NCBI GenBank assembly: GCA_017998575.1
Contig: JAGOCV010000247.1
Span: forward strand, 1 to 6,186
Source: Burkholderiaceae bacterium
GTDB lineage: Bacteria > Pseudomonadota > Gammaproteobacteria > Burkholderiales > Burkholderiaceae
Length of the DNA: 6,186 bases
Direction: 5' to 3'
This document shows, one piece after another, positions 1 to 6,186 of the stretch. A program made the translations under genes and the position numbers. How positions within the stretch are numbered: the stretch's first letter is position 1; each line of letters starts with the position of its first letter. A model generated the notes under the pieces. The model ran no database searches, was not told the origin of the DNA, and worked only from the letters and a program-made list of their open reading frames with translations.

Positions 1-1876
1 GAGCAACGCCATGGGACGCTCCACCGTCGACTTCAATCAAGGCAACCTGCGCTCGGTCAATGTCGTGCAGGCCGGCGATCGCACGCGCGTCGTGCTCAAC
101 CTCAAGCAGTCGGCCGGTTACAAGGCCGAAATTCAGGGTAAGTCGCTGCTGGTGTCGCTTGACGCGGCGCCGGGCGCGGCGCCCGTAGCGGTCGCACCCA
201 CCACATTTGCCGAAAACGCCAACCGCGATGTGCTCCCGCTGCGCGACCTCGATTTCCGTCGCTCGCCGGACAACGCCGGCAAAGTGATCGTCGATCTCGC
301 CAACAGCCAGGTCGGTGTCGACATCCGCCAGCAGGGCGCCTCGCTCGTCGTCGAATTCCTCAAGACCTCCCTGCCCGAAGGCCTGCGCCGCCGCCTGGAC
401 GTGTCCGATTTCGGTACGCCGGTGCAAAGCGTGACGACGACGCAGACCGGCGACCGCGTGCGCATGGTGATCCAGCCCACGGGCGACTGGGAACATTCCG
501 CCTACCAGAGCGACACGCAGTTCGTGGTCGAGGTGCGTCCGCGCCGCATCGACCCGACCAAGCTGTCGCAGGGCCCGGGCTACACGGGCGAGAAGCTCTC
601 CCTGAACTTCCAGAGTATCGAGATCCGCTCGCTGCTGCAGGTGATCGCGGATTTCACCAACTTCAACATCATTACCTCTGACTCCGTGTCGGGCACGGTG
701 ACGCTGCGACTGAAGGACGTGCCCTGGGACCAGGCGCTCGACATCATCATGCAGGCCAAGAGCCTGGGCGTGCGCAAGAACGGCAACGTGCTGTGGATCG
801 CGCCCAAGGATGAGATCACGGCCAAGGAAAAGCTCGATCTCGAGTCGAAGATGGCGCTGCAGAACCTCGAGCCCCTGCGCACTCAATCGTTCCAGCTCAA
901 CTACACCAAGGCCGCCGAGATCGCGACGCAACTCACGGGCAGCGGCTCCGCAGGTGGCGGCGGAGCTGGCGGCGCCGCAGGCAGCGCCAGCATCCTGAGT
1001 GCGCGCGGCAGCGTCATTGCCGAGCCGCGGACCAACCAGCTCTTCGTCTCCGACATCGCCTCGCGCCTCGAACGTGTGCAAGAGCTGATCTCCAAGCTCG
1101 ACATTCCCGTGCGCCAGGTGCTGATCGAGGCGCGGATCGTCGAGGCGTCCGACACGTTCGGCAAGTCCCTGGGCATCAAGCTGGGCGGCGGTCGCAGCGG
1201 CGTGACGAGCGACACGCTCAATTCGAACATCGGCTCTTCCGCCGGAACGGCCGGCAGTGCCAACAGCATCACCAGCGGCAACTTCGTGAACCTGCCTGCA
1301 GTGGGGCAGAACGGCTACAACCCGTCCACGTTCGCCATCTCGCTGTTCCGCTCCAGCGCTGCGCGTTTCATCAGCCTCGAACTGTCGGCCCTCGAAGCCG
1401 ACGGCGGCGGCCGTGTGGTGTCGAGCCCCCGTGTGGTGACGGCCGACCAGACCAAGGCACTGATCGAGCAGGGCACGGAACTGCCCTACCAGGTGGCCAC
1501 ATCGAGCGGCGCGACGTCCATCGCTTTCCGCAAGGCCAACCTGAAGCTCGAAGTCACGCCCCAGATCACGCCCGAGGGGAACATCATCCTCGACCTCGAC
1601 GTGAACAAGGACAGCGTGGGCCAGTCGACCAGTGCCGGCTTCGCCATCAACACCAAGCACATCAAGACCCAGGTGCTGGTGGAAAACGGCGGCACCGTGG
1701 TGATCGGCGGCATCTTCGAACTCAACGAAACCGAGTCCGAAACCAAAGTGCCGGGCCTGGGCGATATCCCGGTCATGGGCAACCTGTTCAAGAGCCGCTC
1801 GCGCTCGTCGAACAAGCAGGAAATGCTAGTATTCATCACTCCGAAGATGATTTCCGACCGCGCTGCGGCCCGATGA
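1..1876 (+). CDS. pilQ: Type IV pilus secretin PilQ, 5'-truncated by window edge
   Basis: Forms the outer-membrane ring through which the type IV pilus leaves the cell. The frame is open to the window edge (first full codon at 2-4). The ATG at 11-13 is internal: it falls inside an AMIN domain, and the signal peptide is missing, so I estimate 80-100 residues lie upstream. Counting the ATG codon as residue 1: end of AMIN domain 1 (about 1-50), Ala/Pro linker, AMIN domain 2 (about 77-176), STN/N0 domain (about 191-265), secretin N1 domain (about 291-365) with a Gly/Ala/Ser-rich insert (about 309-326), and the secretin pore domain (about 369-615). The pore domain has the conserved VSSPR (470-474) and the secretin signature VPGLGDIPVMGNLF (580-593), followed by EMLVFITPKMI. 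The C-terminus is intact, ending at TGA 1874-1876. It is followed after 7 nt by aroK, the usual order at the end of pilMNOPQ clusters. PilQ is far more likely than a type II GspD because of the AMIN domains and the context. Confidence 0.96.
   Translation, partial: SNAMGRSTVDFNQGNLRSVNVVQAGDRTRVVLNLKQSAGYKAEIQGKSLLVSLDAAPGAAPVAVAPTTFAENANRDVLPLRDLDFRRSPDNAGKVIVDLANSQVGVDIRQQGASLVVEFLKTSLPEGLRRRLDVSDFGTPVQSVTTTQTGDRVRMVIQPTGDWEHSAYQSDTQFVVEVRPRRIDPTKLSQGPGYTGEKLSLNFQSIEIRSLLQVIADFTNFNIITSDSVSGTVTLRLKDVPWDQALDIIMQAKSLGVRKNGNVLWIAPKDEITAKEKLDLESKMALQNLEPLRTQSFQLNYTKAAEIATQLTGSGSAGGGGAGGAAGSASILSARGSVIAEPRTNQLFVSDIASRLERVQELISKLDIPVRQVLIEARIVEASDTFGKSLGIKLGGGRSGVTSDTLNSNIGSSAGTAGSANSITSGNFVNLPAVGQNGYNPSTFAISLFRSSAARFISLELSALEADGGGRVVSSPRVVTADQTKALIEQGTELPYQVATSSGATSIAFRKANLKLEVTPQITPEGNIILDLDVNKDSVGQSTSAGFAINTKHIKTQVLVENGGTVVIGGIFELNETESETKVPGLGDIPVMGNLFKSRSRSSNKQEMLVFITPKMISDRAAAR
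1827..1832 (+). promoter_or_regulatory. Possible internal extended -10 element in the pilQ 3' end
   Basis: TAGTAT matches the sigma-70 -10 consensus at 4 of 6 positions and is preceded by TGC (1824-1826), giving a TGn extended -10. It lies about 50 nt before the aroK start. It falls on consecutive CTA and GTA codons, which are uncommon in this GC-rich gene. No good -35 hexamer is seen at 16-18 nt spacing (CTCGTC at 1804-1809 is poor). It could supply pilus-independent transcription of aroK-aroB, but chance is a real alternative. Confidence 0.2.
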
Positions 1877-1883
1877 ATACCGC

Positions 1884-2426
1884 GTGATTCCTGTAGCTTT
1901 GATCGGCATGCCCGGTGCCGGTAAATCGAGTGTGGGCCGCCAGCTGGCCCGCCGGCTGCAGGTTTCATTCACCGACTCCGACCTCGTGATCGAGCAGCGA
2001 CTGGGCTGCTCGATCCGTTCGTTCTTCGAGCGCGAGGGCGAGGCACGCTTTCGCGACGTCGAGGCCGACGTCATCGCCTCGCTGGCCGCCGATGCAAGCA
2101 CGGGCGTGCTGGCCACGGGCGGCGGCGCAGTGCTTCGCGAAGACAACCGCGATGTGCTTCACCGGCGGTGCCGGGTGGTCTACCTCCATTCTTCCCCCGA
2201 AGACGTGCTGCGCCGCGTGCGCCACGACGTGAGCCGGCCCCTGCTGCAGGTGGCGGATCCGCGCCAGCGCCTGCGCGAGCTCTACGCCATTCGCGACCCG
2301 CTCTATCGCGCCACCGCCCATTTCGTGGTCGAGACGGGGCGCCCCTCCATCGCCATGCTGGTGAACACGATCTCCATGCAGCTGGACATGGCCGACGCGT
2401 CCCCTGACGGCATCGCGTCGTCCTGA
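1884..2426 (+). CDS. aroK: Shikimate kinase AroK
   Basis: Cytoplasmic NMP-kinase-fold enzyme that transfers phosphate from ATP to the 3-OH of shikimate, the fifth step of the chorismate pathway. At 180 residues it is a usual length for the family. Visible motifs: Walker A GMPGAGKS (8-15); shikimate/Mg-binding TDSD with Asp31 and Asp33; FRDVE with Arg57; the glycine-rich ATGGGA (77-82) that contacts shikimate; the LID arginine Arg118 in SRPLL; and Arg137 in IRDPLY, matching the conserved substrate-binding arginine. The start is GTG 1884. It is the only start after an in-frame stop at 1848-1850 that keeps the first beta strand; the next candidate, ATG 1908, lies inside the Walker A loop. No clear Shine-Dalgarno sequence precedes it, so coupling to pilQ, which ends 7 nt upstream, is likely. 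The C-terminal tail of about 25 residues is not recognisable. Confidence 0.96.
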   Translation: MIPVALIGMPGAGKSSVGRQLARRLQVSFTDSDLVIEQRLGCSIRSFFEREGEARFRDVEADVIASLAADASTGVLATGGGAVLREDNRDVLHRRCRVVYLHSSPEDVLRRVRHDVSRPLLQVADPRQRLRELYAIRDPLYRATAHFVVETGRPSIAMLVNTISMQLDMADASPDGIASS

Positions 2427-2449
2427 GCGGGCAACCCGGCGTGCCGGCC

Positions 2450-2455
2450 GGAGGA
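2450..2455 (+). promoter_or_regulatory. Strong but distant Shine-Dalgarno-like GGAGGA before aroB
   Basis: GGAGGA is the only strong anti-16S match in the aroK-aroB gap, but it ends 16 nt before the aroB ATG. A second weaker match, GAAGG at 2465-2469, leaves only 2 nt. Neither spacing is ideal, and no in-frame start codon exists between the aroK stop and ATG 2472, so the start is not in doubt. TACACT at 2458-2463 also resembles a weak -10 box but lacks a -35 partner. Confidence 0.4.
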
Positions 2456-2471
2456 TCTACACTCGAAGGCC

Positions 2472-3572
2472 ATGAGTCCAGATCCCCTCGCCCTGCAAGA
2501 GGTCCGCATCGACCTCGGTGATCGCAGTTATCCCATCCTGATCGGCCCCGACCTCATCGAAGGTCTGGCATCGAACGCCATCCTGCCGAAGGCGGCGGCG
2601 GCGCTGATCGTGACCAATACCACCGTCGAGCCACTCTACGCCGAGCGGTTGCGTGCCGCGCTTGCGGGCCGATATGCCGGTGTGCATGTCCTGAGCCTGC
2701 CCGACGGAGAGCGCCACAAGGACTGGGAGACCCTCAACCTGATCTTCGATGCGCTGCTCTCGCGCGGCTGCGATCGCAAGACCGTGCTGTTCGCCCTGGG
2801 CGGTGGAGTCGTCGGCGACATGACCGGCTTCGCTGCCGCCAGCTACATGCGCGGGGTGCCATTCGTGCAGGTGCCGACGACGCTGCTGGCGCAGGTGGAT
2901 TCATCGGTGGGCGGCAAGACCGCCATCAACCATCCGCTGGGCAAGAACATGATCGGCGCGTTCTACCAGCCGCATCTGGTGGTGTGCGATCTGGATACGC
3001 TGCCCACGCTGCCCCCGCGCGAGCTTTCCGCTGGCCTGGCAGAGGTCATCAAGTACGGGCCGATCGCCGACATGGCCTTTCTCGACTGGATCGAGGCCAA
3101 TCTGCCGGCGCTGCGCGCCTGCGAGCCGGCAGCCATGGCTCACGCCGTGCGGCGCAGCTGCGAGATCAAGGCCGCGGTCGTGGGCCAGGACGAGCGCGAG
3201 CAAGGCCTGCGCGCCATCCTCAACTTCGGCCACACCTTCGGTCATGCGATCGAGGCCGGCCTGGGTTTCGGGGAATGGCTGCACGGCGAGGCCGTGGGCT
3301 GCGGCATGGTGATGGCGGCGCATCTGTCGCAGCGGCTGGGCGGCGTGGACGAGGCGTTCGTCGCCCGTCTCACACACATCGTCGATGCCGCGGGCCTGCC
3401 GGTGCGCGGACCGAAGCTTGGCGCGGACCGCTATCTCGAGCTGATGCGCCTGGACAAGAAATCCGAGGCGGGTGAGATCCGCTTCGTCACCATCGAAGCA
3501 CCCGGACGTGCTGGTGTTCACACTGCGCCTGACGCCTTGGTGGCCGAGGTGATCGGGCAGTGCTGCAATTGA
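2472..3572 (+). CDS. aroB: 3-dehydroquinate synthase AroB
   Basis: NAD- and metal-dependent cytoplasmic enzyme converting DAHP to 3-dehydroquinate, the second step of the chorismate pathway. At 366 residues it is full length. N-terminal NAD-binding half: DGERHK (78-83), [11 protein letters not shown] (110-120) and [15 protein letters not shown] (135-149), then [15 protein letters not shown] (153-167). C-terminal metal and substrate half: AEVIKYG (Glu191), [11 protein letters not shown] (His254, His258) and LHGEAVG (His271). By comparison with the Aspergillus AROM domain, Glu191, His254 and His271 should bind the metal. ATG 2472 is the first possible start after the in-frame TGA at 2424-2426. 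It follows aroK by 45 nt and its last 13 nt overlap dgt. The adjacent aroK and aroB pairing is common in proteobacteria and supports co-expression of two steps in one pathway. No key residue is missing. Confidence 0.97.
   Translation: MSPDPLALQEVRIDLGDRSYPILIGPDLIEGLASNAILPKAAAALIVTNTTVEPLYAERLRAALAGRYAGVHVLSLPDGERHKDWETLNLIFDALLSRGCDRKTVLFALGGGVVGDMTGFAAASYMRGVPFVQVPTTLLAQVDSSVGGKTAINHPLGKNMIGAFYQPHLVVCDLDTLPTLPPRELSAGLAEVIKYGPIADMAFLDWIEANLPALRACEPAAMAHAVRRSCEIKAAVVGQDEREQGLRAILNFGHTFGHAIEAGLGFGEWLHGEAVGCGMVMAAHLSQRLGGVDEAFVARLTHIVDAAGLPVRGPKLGADRYLELMRLDKKSEAGEIRFVTIEAPGRAGVHTAPDALVAEVIGQCCN
3546..3554 (+). promoter_or_regulatory. Extended Shine-Dalgarno for dgt, inside the aroB 3' end
   Basis: GAGGTGATC matches nine consecutive bases of the sequence complementary to the usual bacterial 16S 3' tail. 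It ends 5 nt before the GTG at 3560 (GAGG itself is 10 nt away). It decides the dgt start: GTG 3560 is the first start codon after the in-frame TGA at 3530-3532. The same bases encode Glu-Val-Ile near the AroB C-terminus. Confidence 0.65.
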
Positions 3573-4708
3573 GCGGCCAGCCGCTGGCGCCGCACGCCTG
3601 CGATCCGGTGGCCAGTCGTGGCCGGCGCCACGCCGAAGCCGAGGCCCCGACGCGTAGCGCGTTCCAGCGTGACCGCGACCGCATCGTGCATTCGACGGCG
3701 TTCCGGCGTCTGGTCTACAAGACGCAGGTGTTCCTCAATCACGAAGGTGACCTGTTCCGCACCCGGCTCACGCACTCGCTGGAGGTGGCGCAGCTGGGGC
3801 GCTCGGTCGCCCGCTCGCTGCAGCTCAACGAGGACCTGGTCGAGGCGATCGCGCTCGCCCATGACCTCGGTCACACGCCCTTTGGTCACGCCGGTCAGGA
3901 CGCACTGAATGACTGCATGGCCGCACATGGCGGCTTCGAGCACAACCTGCAGAGCCTGCGCGTGGTCGACACGCTAGAAGAGCGGTACGCCGCATTCGAC
4001 GGATTGAACCTGTGCTTCGAGACGCGCGAAGGCGTGCTCAAGCATTGTTCGCTGGCCAACGCGCGAGCCATCGAGGCGGCCGAGCCTCACGGTGTCGCGC
4101 GCCGCTTCATCGATCGCACCCAGCCCAGCCTGGAGGCGCAGTTGTGCAACCTGGCCGACGAGATCGCCTACAACGCGCACGACATCGACGACGGCGTGCG
4201 CTCGGGACTCATCACGTTGGAGCAACTGGCCGACATCGACCTGTTCGAGCGTTTCCGCCACGAAGCGTTGCGCGAATACCCGGGCCTCTCGGGCCGACGA
4301 CTGCTGTATGAGGCGATCCGGCGGATGCTGAGCGCGCAGGTCTACGACGTCATCGACGCGACGCGTACGGCGCTGGCGGAGCACCGCCCCGCCGATGCCG
4401 ACGCGGCCCGCCGCGCTCCGGCTCTGGTGCGATTCGGAGAGCGCATGCGCGCGCAATCCACCGAGCTCAAGCGCTTCCTGTTCAGCAACCTCTATCGCCA
4501 CCCGCAGGTGGTGCACACCACCGGGCAGGCGCGCCAGGTGGTGCGCGACCTGTTCGCGCTCTACAACGACGATCCAGGGCTGATGCAATCGGGCTTCGCG
4601 CAGCGCAGCGACAGCGCGCGTTCGGTAGCCGATTACATCGCGGGCATGACCGACCGTTTCGCCCTGCGCGAACACGAGCGGCTGACCGGCCAGCGGTTGC
4701 TGGCATGA
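3560..4708 (+). CDS. dgt: dGTPase-like HD-domain dNTP triphosphohydrolase
   Basis: Predicted cytoplasmic enzyme that hydrolyses dGTP or other dNTPs to deoxynucleoside plus inorganic triphosphate, affecting the dNTP pool. At 382 residues it fits the shorter dGTPase-like (type 2) subfamily rather than the roughly 500-residue E. coli Dgt. The N-terminus carries RGRRHAE (20-26) and the family segment [22 protein letters not shown] (37-58). The HD metal site is His72 (LTHSLEV), His101-Asp102 ([11 protein letters not shown]) and Asp200 ([15 protein letters not shown]). The start is GTG 3560, overlapping aroB by 13 nt behind a strong ribosome binding site; TTG 3569 is a weaker alternative that would drop three residues. 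The gene ends in an ATGA overlap with the transporter gene. Exact substrate preference cannot be read from sequence, and many members of this subfamily are uncharacterised or need activating nucleotides. I see no frame disruption. Confidence 0.93.
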   Translation: MLQLSGQPLAPHACDPVASRGRRHAEAEAPTRSAFQRDRDRIVHSTAFRRLVYKTQVFLNHEGDLFRTRLTHSLEVAQLGRSVARSLQLNEDLVEAIALAHDLGHTPFGHAGQDALNDCMAAHGGFEHNLQSLRVVDTLEERYAAFDGLNLCFETREGVLKHCSLANARAIEAAEPHGVARRFIDRTQPSLEAQLCNLADEIAYNAHDIDDGVRSGLITLEQLADIDLFERFRHEALREYPGLSGRRLLYEAIRRMLSAQVYDVIDATRTALAEHRPADADAARRAPALVRFGERMRAQSTELKRFLFSNLYRHPQVVHTTGQARQVVRDLFALYNDDPGLMQSGFAQRSDSARSVADYIAGMTDRFALREHERLTGQRLLA

Positions 4709-5937
4709 CGGCCGCACCGGCGACGCATGCCGTGCCGGTGCGCGCGGCCTGGGTGGTCATCGCGGCCGGCATCTGCGCGGCCCTGCACATCGGCAAGCTG
4801 CCGCCGGCCTTGCCGGTGCTGCAGGCCGAACTCGGCATCACACTGCTGCAGGCGGGCTTCCTGCTTTCCGTCGTCCAGGTCGCGGGAATGGTCGGCGGCA
4901 TCGCCATGGGGCTGGCCAGCGACGTGATCGGCCTGCGGCGCAGCATGGCCTGCGGGCTGGTGGTGCTGGGTCTGGCCAGCGTGGCTGGCGCCTGGGCAGA
5001 GGGGGCTGCGTTGCTGCTGGGCCTGCGTGTCGTAGAAGGGTTCGGCTTCCTGCTCGTGACGTTGCCGGCGCCTGGCCTGGTGCGGCGGCTGGTGCCGCCG
5101 AAGCGGCTCGAAGCGATGCTGGGCGTCTGGGGTGCCTACATGCCGTCGGCCACCACGCTGGCCCTGCTGCTCGGACCGCTGGTGGTGTCCGTCGCCGGAT
5201 GGCGTGCCTGGTGGGTGGGGCTCGGTTGGCTGTCGCTGGGCATGGCGGCATGGCTGTGGCGCGCCGTGCCGCCACCCCCCGCCGCCGTGCGCGCCATGCC
5301 GCGCCTGGCTGTGAGTCTGCGGTTGCGCCGCACGCTGGGCGCCAGCGGTCCGTGGCTGGTCGCGTTGTGCTTCGCGATGTACGCAGGCCAGTGGCTGGCG
5401 GTGGTCGGATTCCTGCCATCGATCTACGTGCAGGCTGGCATCTCGCCAGCCATCACCGGCGTGCTGACCGCACTGGTGGCGCTGGTGAACATGGCCGGCA
5501 ACGTCGCTGCCGGCCGGCTGCTGCAGCGCGGCGTGGCTGCGCAGCGGCTGCTGCGCACCGGCTACGCGGCGATGGGCCTGGCGGCCGTGGTGGCCTTCGC
5601 CCAGGTGGCGGGCCATGAAGCGCCCGCGGCACTGCGCTATCTGGCTGTGCTGGCATTCTCGATGGTCGGCGGCATCATCCCCGGCACCCTGATGGCGTTG
5701 GCCGTGCGGCTGGCGCCCGACGAGCACACCATCTCGACCACCGTGGGCTGGATGCAGCAGTTCTCGGCCCTCGGTCAGTTCTGCGTGCCGCCGGCAGTGG
5801 CCTGGCTGGCTGGCCGGGCGCAGGGCTGGCAGTGGACATGGCTCGTCACGATCGCCTGTTCCCTCGCGGGCCTGTGGCTGGCCGCGCGCGTGGGGCAATT
5901 GCTGACTCGACGCGGGCCGGCAAGTGGTTCTCACTAG
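4705..5937 (+). CDS. MFS transporter, CynX/NimT-like, substrate unknown
   Basis: Inner-membrane major facilitator of 410 residues, the usual length for a 12-helix member. Hydrophobic segments lie near residues 14-36, 48-70, 82-104, 105-126, 140-163, 166-186, 216-238, 247-270, 284-303, 310-333, 345-368 and 376-395. A Pro/Arg-rich central loop (about 187-213) separates the two six-helix halves. The cytoplasmic loop 2-3 motif A is GLASDVIGLRRS (69-80, Asp73, Arg78, Arg79), and helix 4 has the buried-Arg pattern LRVVEGFG (Arg108). The WGAYMPSATTLALLLGP segment (142-158) and the HIGKLPPALPVL start of helix 1 recall the cyanate/nitroimidazole-type (CynX/NimT) branch, but this is by memory. The start ATG overlaps the dgt stop as ATGA, with no clear Shine-Dalgarno, implying translational coupling. 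Direction of transport and substrate are not determinable. Its position after aroK and aroB does not by itself imply an aromatic substrate. Confidence 0.85.
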   Translation: MTAAPATHAVPVRAAWVVIAAGICAALHIGKLPPALPVLQAELGITLLQAGFLLSVVQVAGMVGGIAMGLASDVIGLRRSMACGLVVLGLASVAGAWAEGAALLLGLRVVEGFGFLLVTLPAPGLVRRLVPPKRLEAMLGVWGAYMPSATTLALLLGPLVVSVAGWRAWWVGLGWLSLGMAAWLWRAVPPPPAAVRAMPRLAVSLRLRRTLGASGPWLVALCFAMYAGQWLAVVGFLPSIYVQAGISPAITGVLTALVALVNMAGNVAAGRLLQRGVAAQRLLRTGYAAMGLAAVVAFAQVAGHEAPAALRYLAVLAFSMVGGIIPGTLMALAVRLAPDEHTISTTVGWMQQFSALGQFCVPPAVAWLAGRAQGWQWTWLVTIACSLAGLWLAARVGQLLTRRGPASGSH

Positions 5938-5940
5938 AAT
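5935..5940 (+). promoter_or_regulatory. Candidate -10 box (TAGAAT) for the downstream gene
   Basis: TAGAAT differs from TATAAT at one position, and its first three bases are the stop codon of the transporter gene. A start of transcription near 5947 would give a leader of about 30 nt before the GTG at 5979. No convincing -35 hexamer is present 15-19 nt upstream (GCGGGC at 5912-5917), so it may be activator-dependent, use another sigma factor, or be fortuitous. Confidence 0.35.
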
Positions 5941-5963
5941 CCGGACACTTCGCGTGTTTGTGC

Positions 5964-5976
5964 CGCGTGGGACGCG
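5964..5976 (+). other. Small hairpin with the GGG of a weak Shine-Dalgarno in its loop
   Basis: CGCGT (5964-5968) and ACGCG (5972-5976) are perfectly complementary around a GGG loop (5969-5971). The loop plus the next A forms GGGA, the best ribosome-binding match for the GTG at 5979, with a 6-nt spacer. The stem is only 5 bp, so folding in vivo is uncertain. Confidence 0.3.
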
Positions 5977-5978
5977 CC

Positions 5979-6186
5979 GTGCCAATTCAACCGAAATCCC
6001 GTTCATCCGACAAGACATCCAAGGCCGGCCCGGCCGTGGCCGACGACCTGTCGCAGCTGTGGCATGGACAGTCGGTCGAGCTGCTCAAGGAGCTGCACAT
6101 CCTCACGCGTGAGGGGCGGCTCAACCAGGATTCGCGCCGCAAGCTCAAGCAGGTCTATCACCTCTACCGATTCCTCGAGAAGCCCC
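5979..6186 (+). CDS. N-terminus of a probable class I SAM-dependent methyltransferase (3'-truncated)
   Basis: Only the first 69 codons are in the window, open to the edge. The start region is a charged, probably disordered segment (about residues 1-20). It is followed by a conserved-looking amphipathic stretch LWHGQSVELLKELHILTREG (27-46) and LNQDSRRKLKQVYHLYRFLEKP (48-69). I associate this segment with the N-terminus of a family of Burkholderiales methyltransferase-annotated proteins, but this is from memory. The SAM-binding glycine motif would lie beyond the window, so the function is unproven. GTG 5979 is chosen because GGGA lies 6 nt upstream; GTG 5967 (four residues longer) and TTG 5958 are in-frame alternatives. 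No stop separates the frame from the upstream region, so the start is the least certain in the window. The 41-nt gap after the transporter and a -10-like box suggest separate transcription. Confidence 0.6.
   Translation, partial: MPIQPKSRSSDKTSKAGPAVADDLSQLWHGQSVELLKELHILTREGRLNQDSRRKLKQVYHLYRFLEKP

Noticed and set aside
11..13. ATG at 11 as the true start of pilQ
   Set aside because: The frame is open upstream, the protein would begin in the middle of an AMIN domain, and it would lack the signal peptide an outer-membrane secretin needs.
2436..2447. CCGG-CGTG-CCGG inverted repeat between aroK and aroB as a terminator
   Set aside because: The stem is only 4 bp, no T-run follows, and the genes are close and functionally linked.
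2901..3521. Antisense open frame of 206 codons opposite aroB
   Set aside because: It mirrors conserved AroB active-site codons and has low-complexity composition with no start context of note.
3974..4717. Antisense open frame of 247 codons opposite dgt
   Set aside because: No recognisable motif. It covers the strongly supported HD-domain gene, so it is a GC-composition shadow.
4633..6018. Long antisense open frame of 461 codons opposite the transporter gene
   Set aside because: Its translation is His/Gln/Arg/Ala-rich with no domain pattern. Stop codons are rare in the antisense frames of GC-rich genes, and the + strand gene here has clear MFS motifs and 12 hydrophobic segments.
5924..6112. 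Open frame of 62 codons across the transporter end and the next gene
   Set aside because: It is out of frame with both supported genes, starts inside the transporter coding sequence, and shows no motif.
1..6186. Mobile element, CRISPR, phage or defence system
   Set aside because: No repeat arrays, transposase or integrase motifs, tRNA or composition shift seen. The HD-domain dNTPase could recall antiphage dNTP depletion, but its housekeeping neighbours give no support for that role.

Overview
The window is GC-rich (about two-thirds G+C by eye) and tightly packed. All supported genes lie on the + strand. Gene order and protein style point to a betaproteobacterium of the order Burkholderiales, most likely Comamonadaceae (Acidovorax/Delftia/Comamonas-like). 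That placement rests on remembered family resemblance and the pilQ-aroK-aroB-dgt order, not on a search.

Layout: 1-1876 is the 3' part of pilQ, the type IV pilus outer-membrane secretin, whose start lies upstream of the window. 1884-2426 is aroK (shikimate kinase). 2472-3572 is aroB (3-dehydroquinate synthase). 3560-4708 is a dgt-like HD-domain dNTP triphosphohydrolase. 4705-5937 is a 12-TM major facilitator superfamily transporter resembling the CynX/NimT branch. From 5979 to the window end is the N-terminus of another protein, tentatively a class I SAM-dependent methyltransferase.

The first five genes look like one transcription unit. The gap is 7 nt between pilQ and aroK and 45 nt between aroK and aroB. 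There is a 13-nt overlap between aroB and dgt and a 4-nt ATGA overlap between dgt and the transporter. No terminator hairpin is visible between them. A -10-like hexamer that includes the transporter's stop codon suggests that the last, partial gene has its own promoter.

Functionally the segment joins the end of a pilMNOPQ cluster to two shikimate-pathway enzymes (AroB makes 3-dehydroquinate; AroK phosphorylates shikimate two steps later), a nucleotide-pool enzyme and a permease of unknown substrate. No gene-free stretch exceeds about 45 nt. I see no tRNA, rRNA, CRISPR array, insertion sequence, attachment site or replication origin. I did not find a convincing novel system. The observations worth a second look concern gene junctions, start regions, possible internal promoters and the two poorly defined downstream genes.
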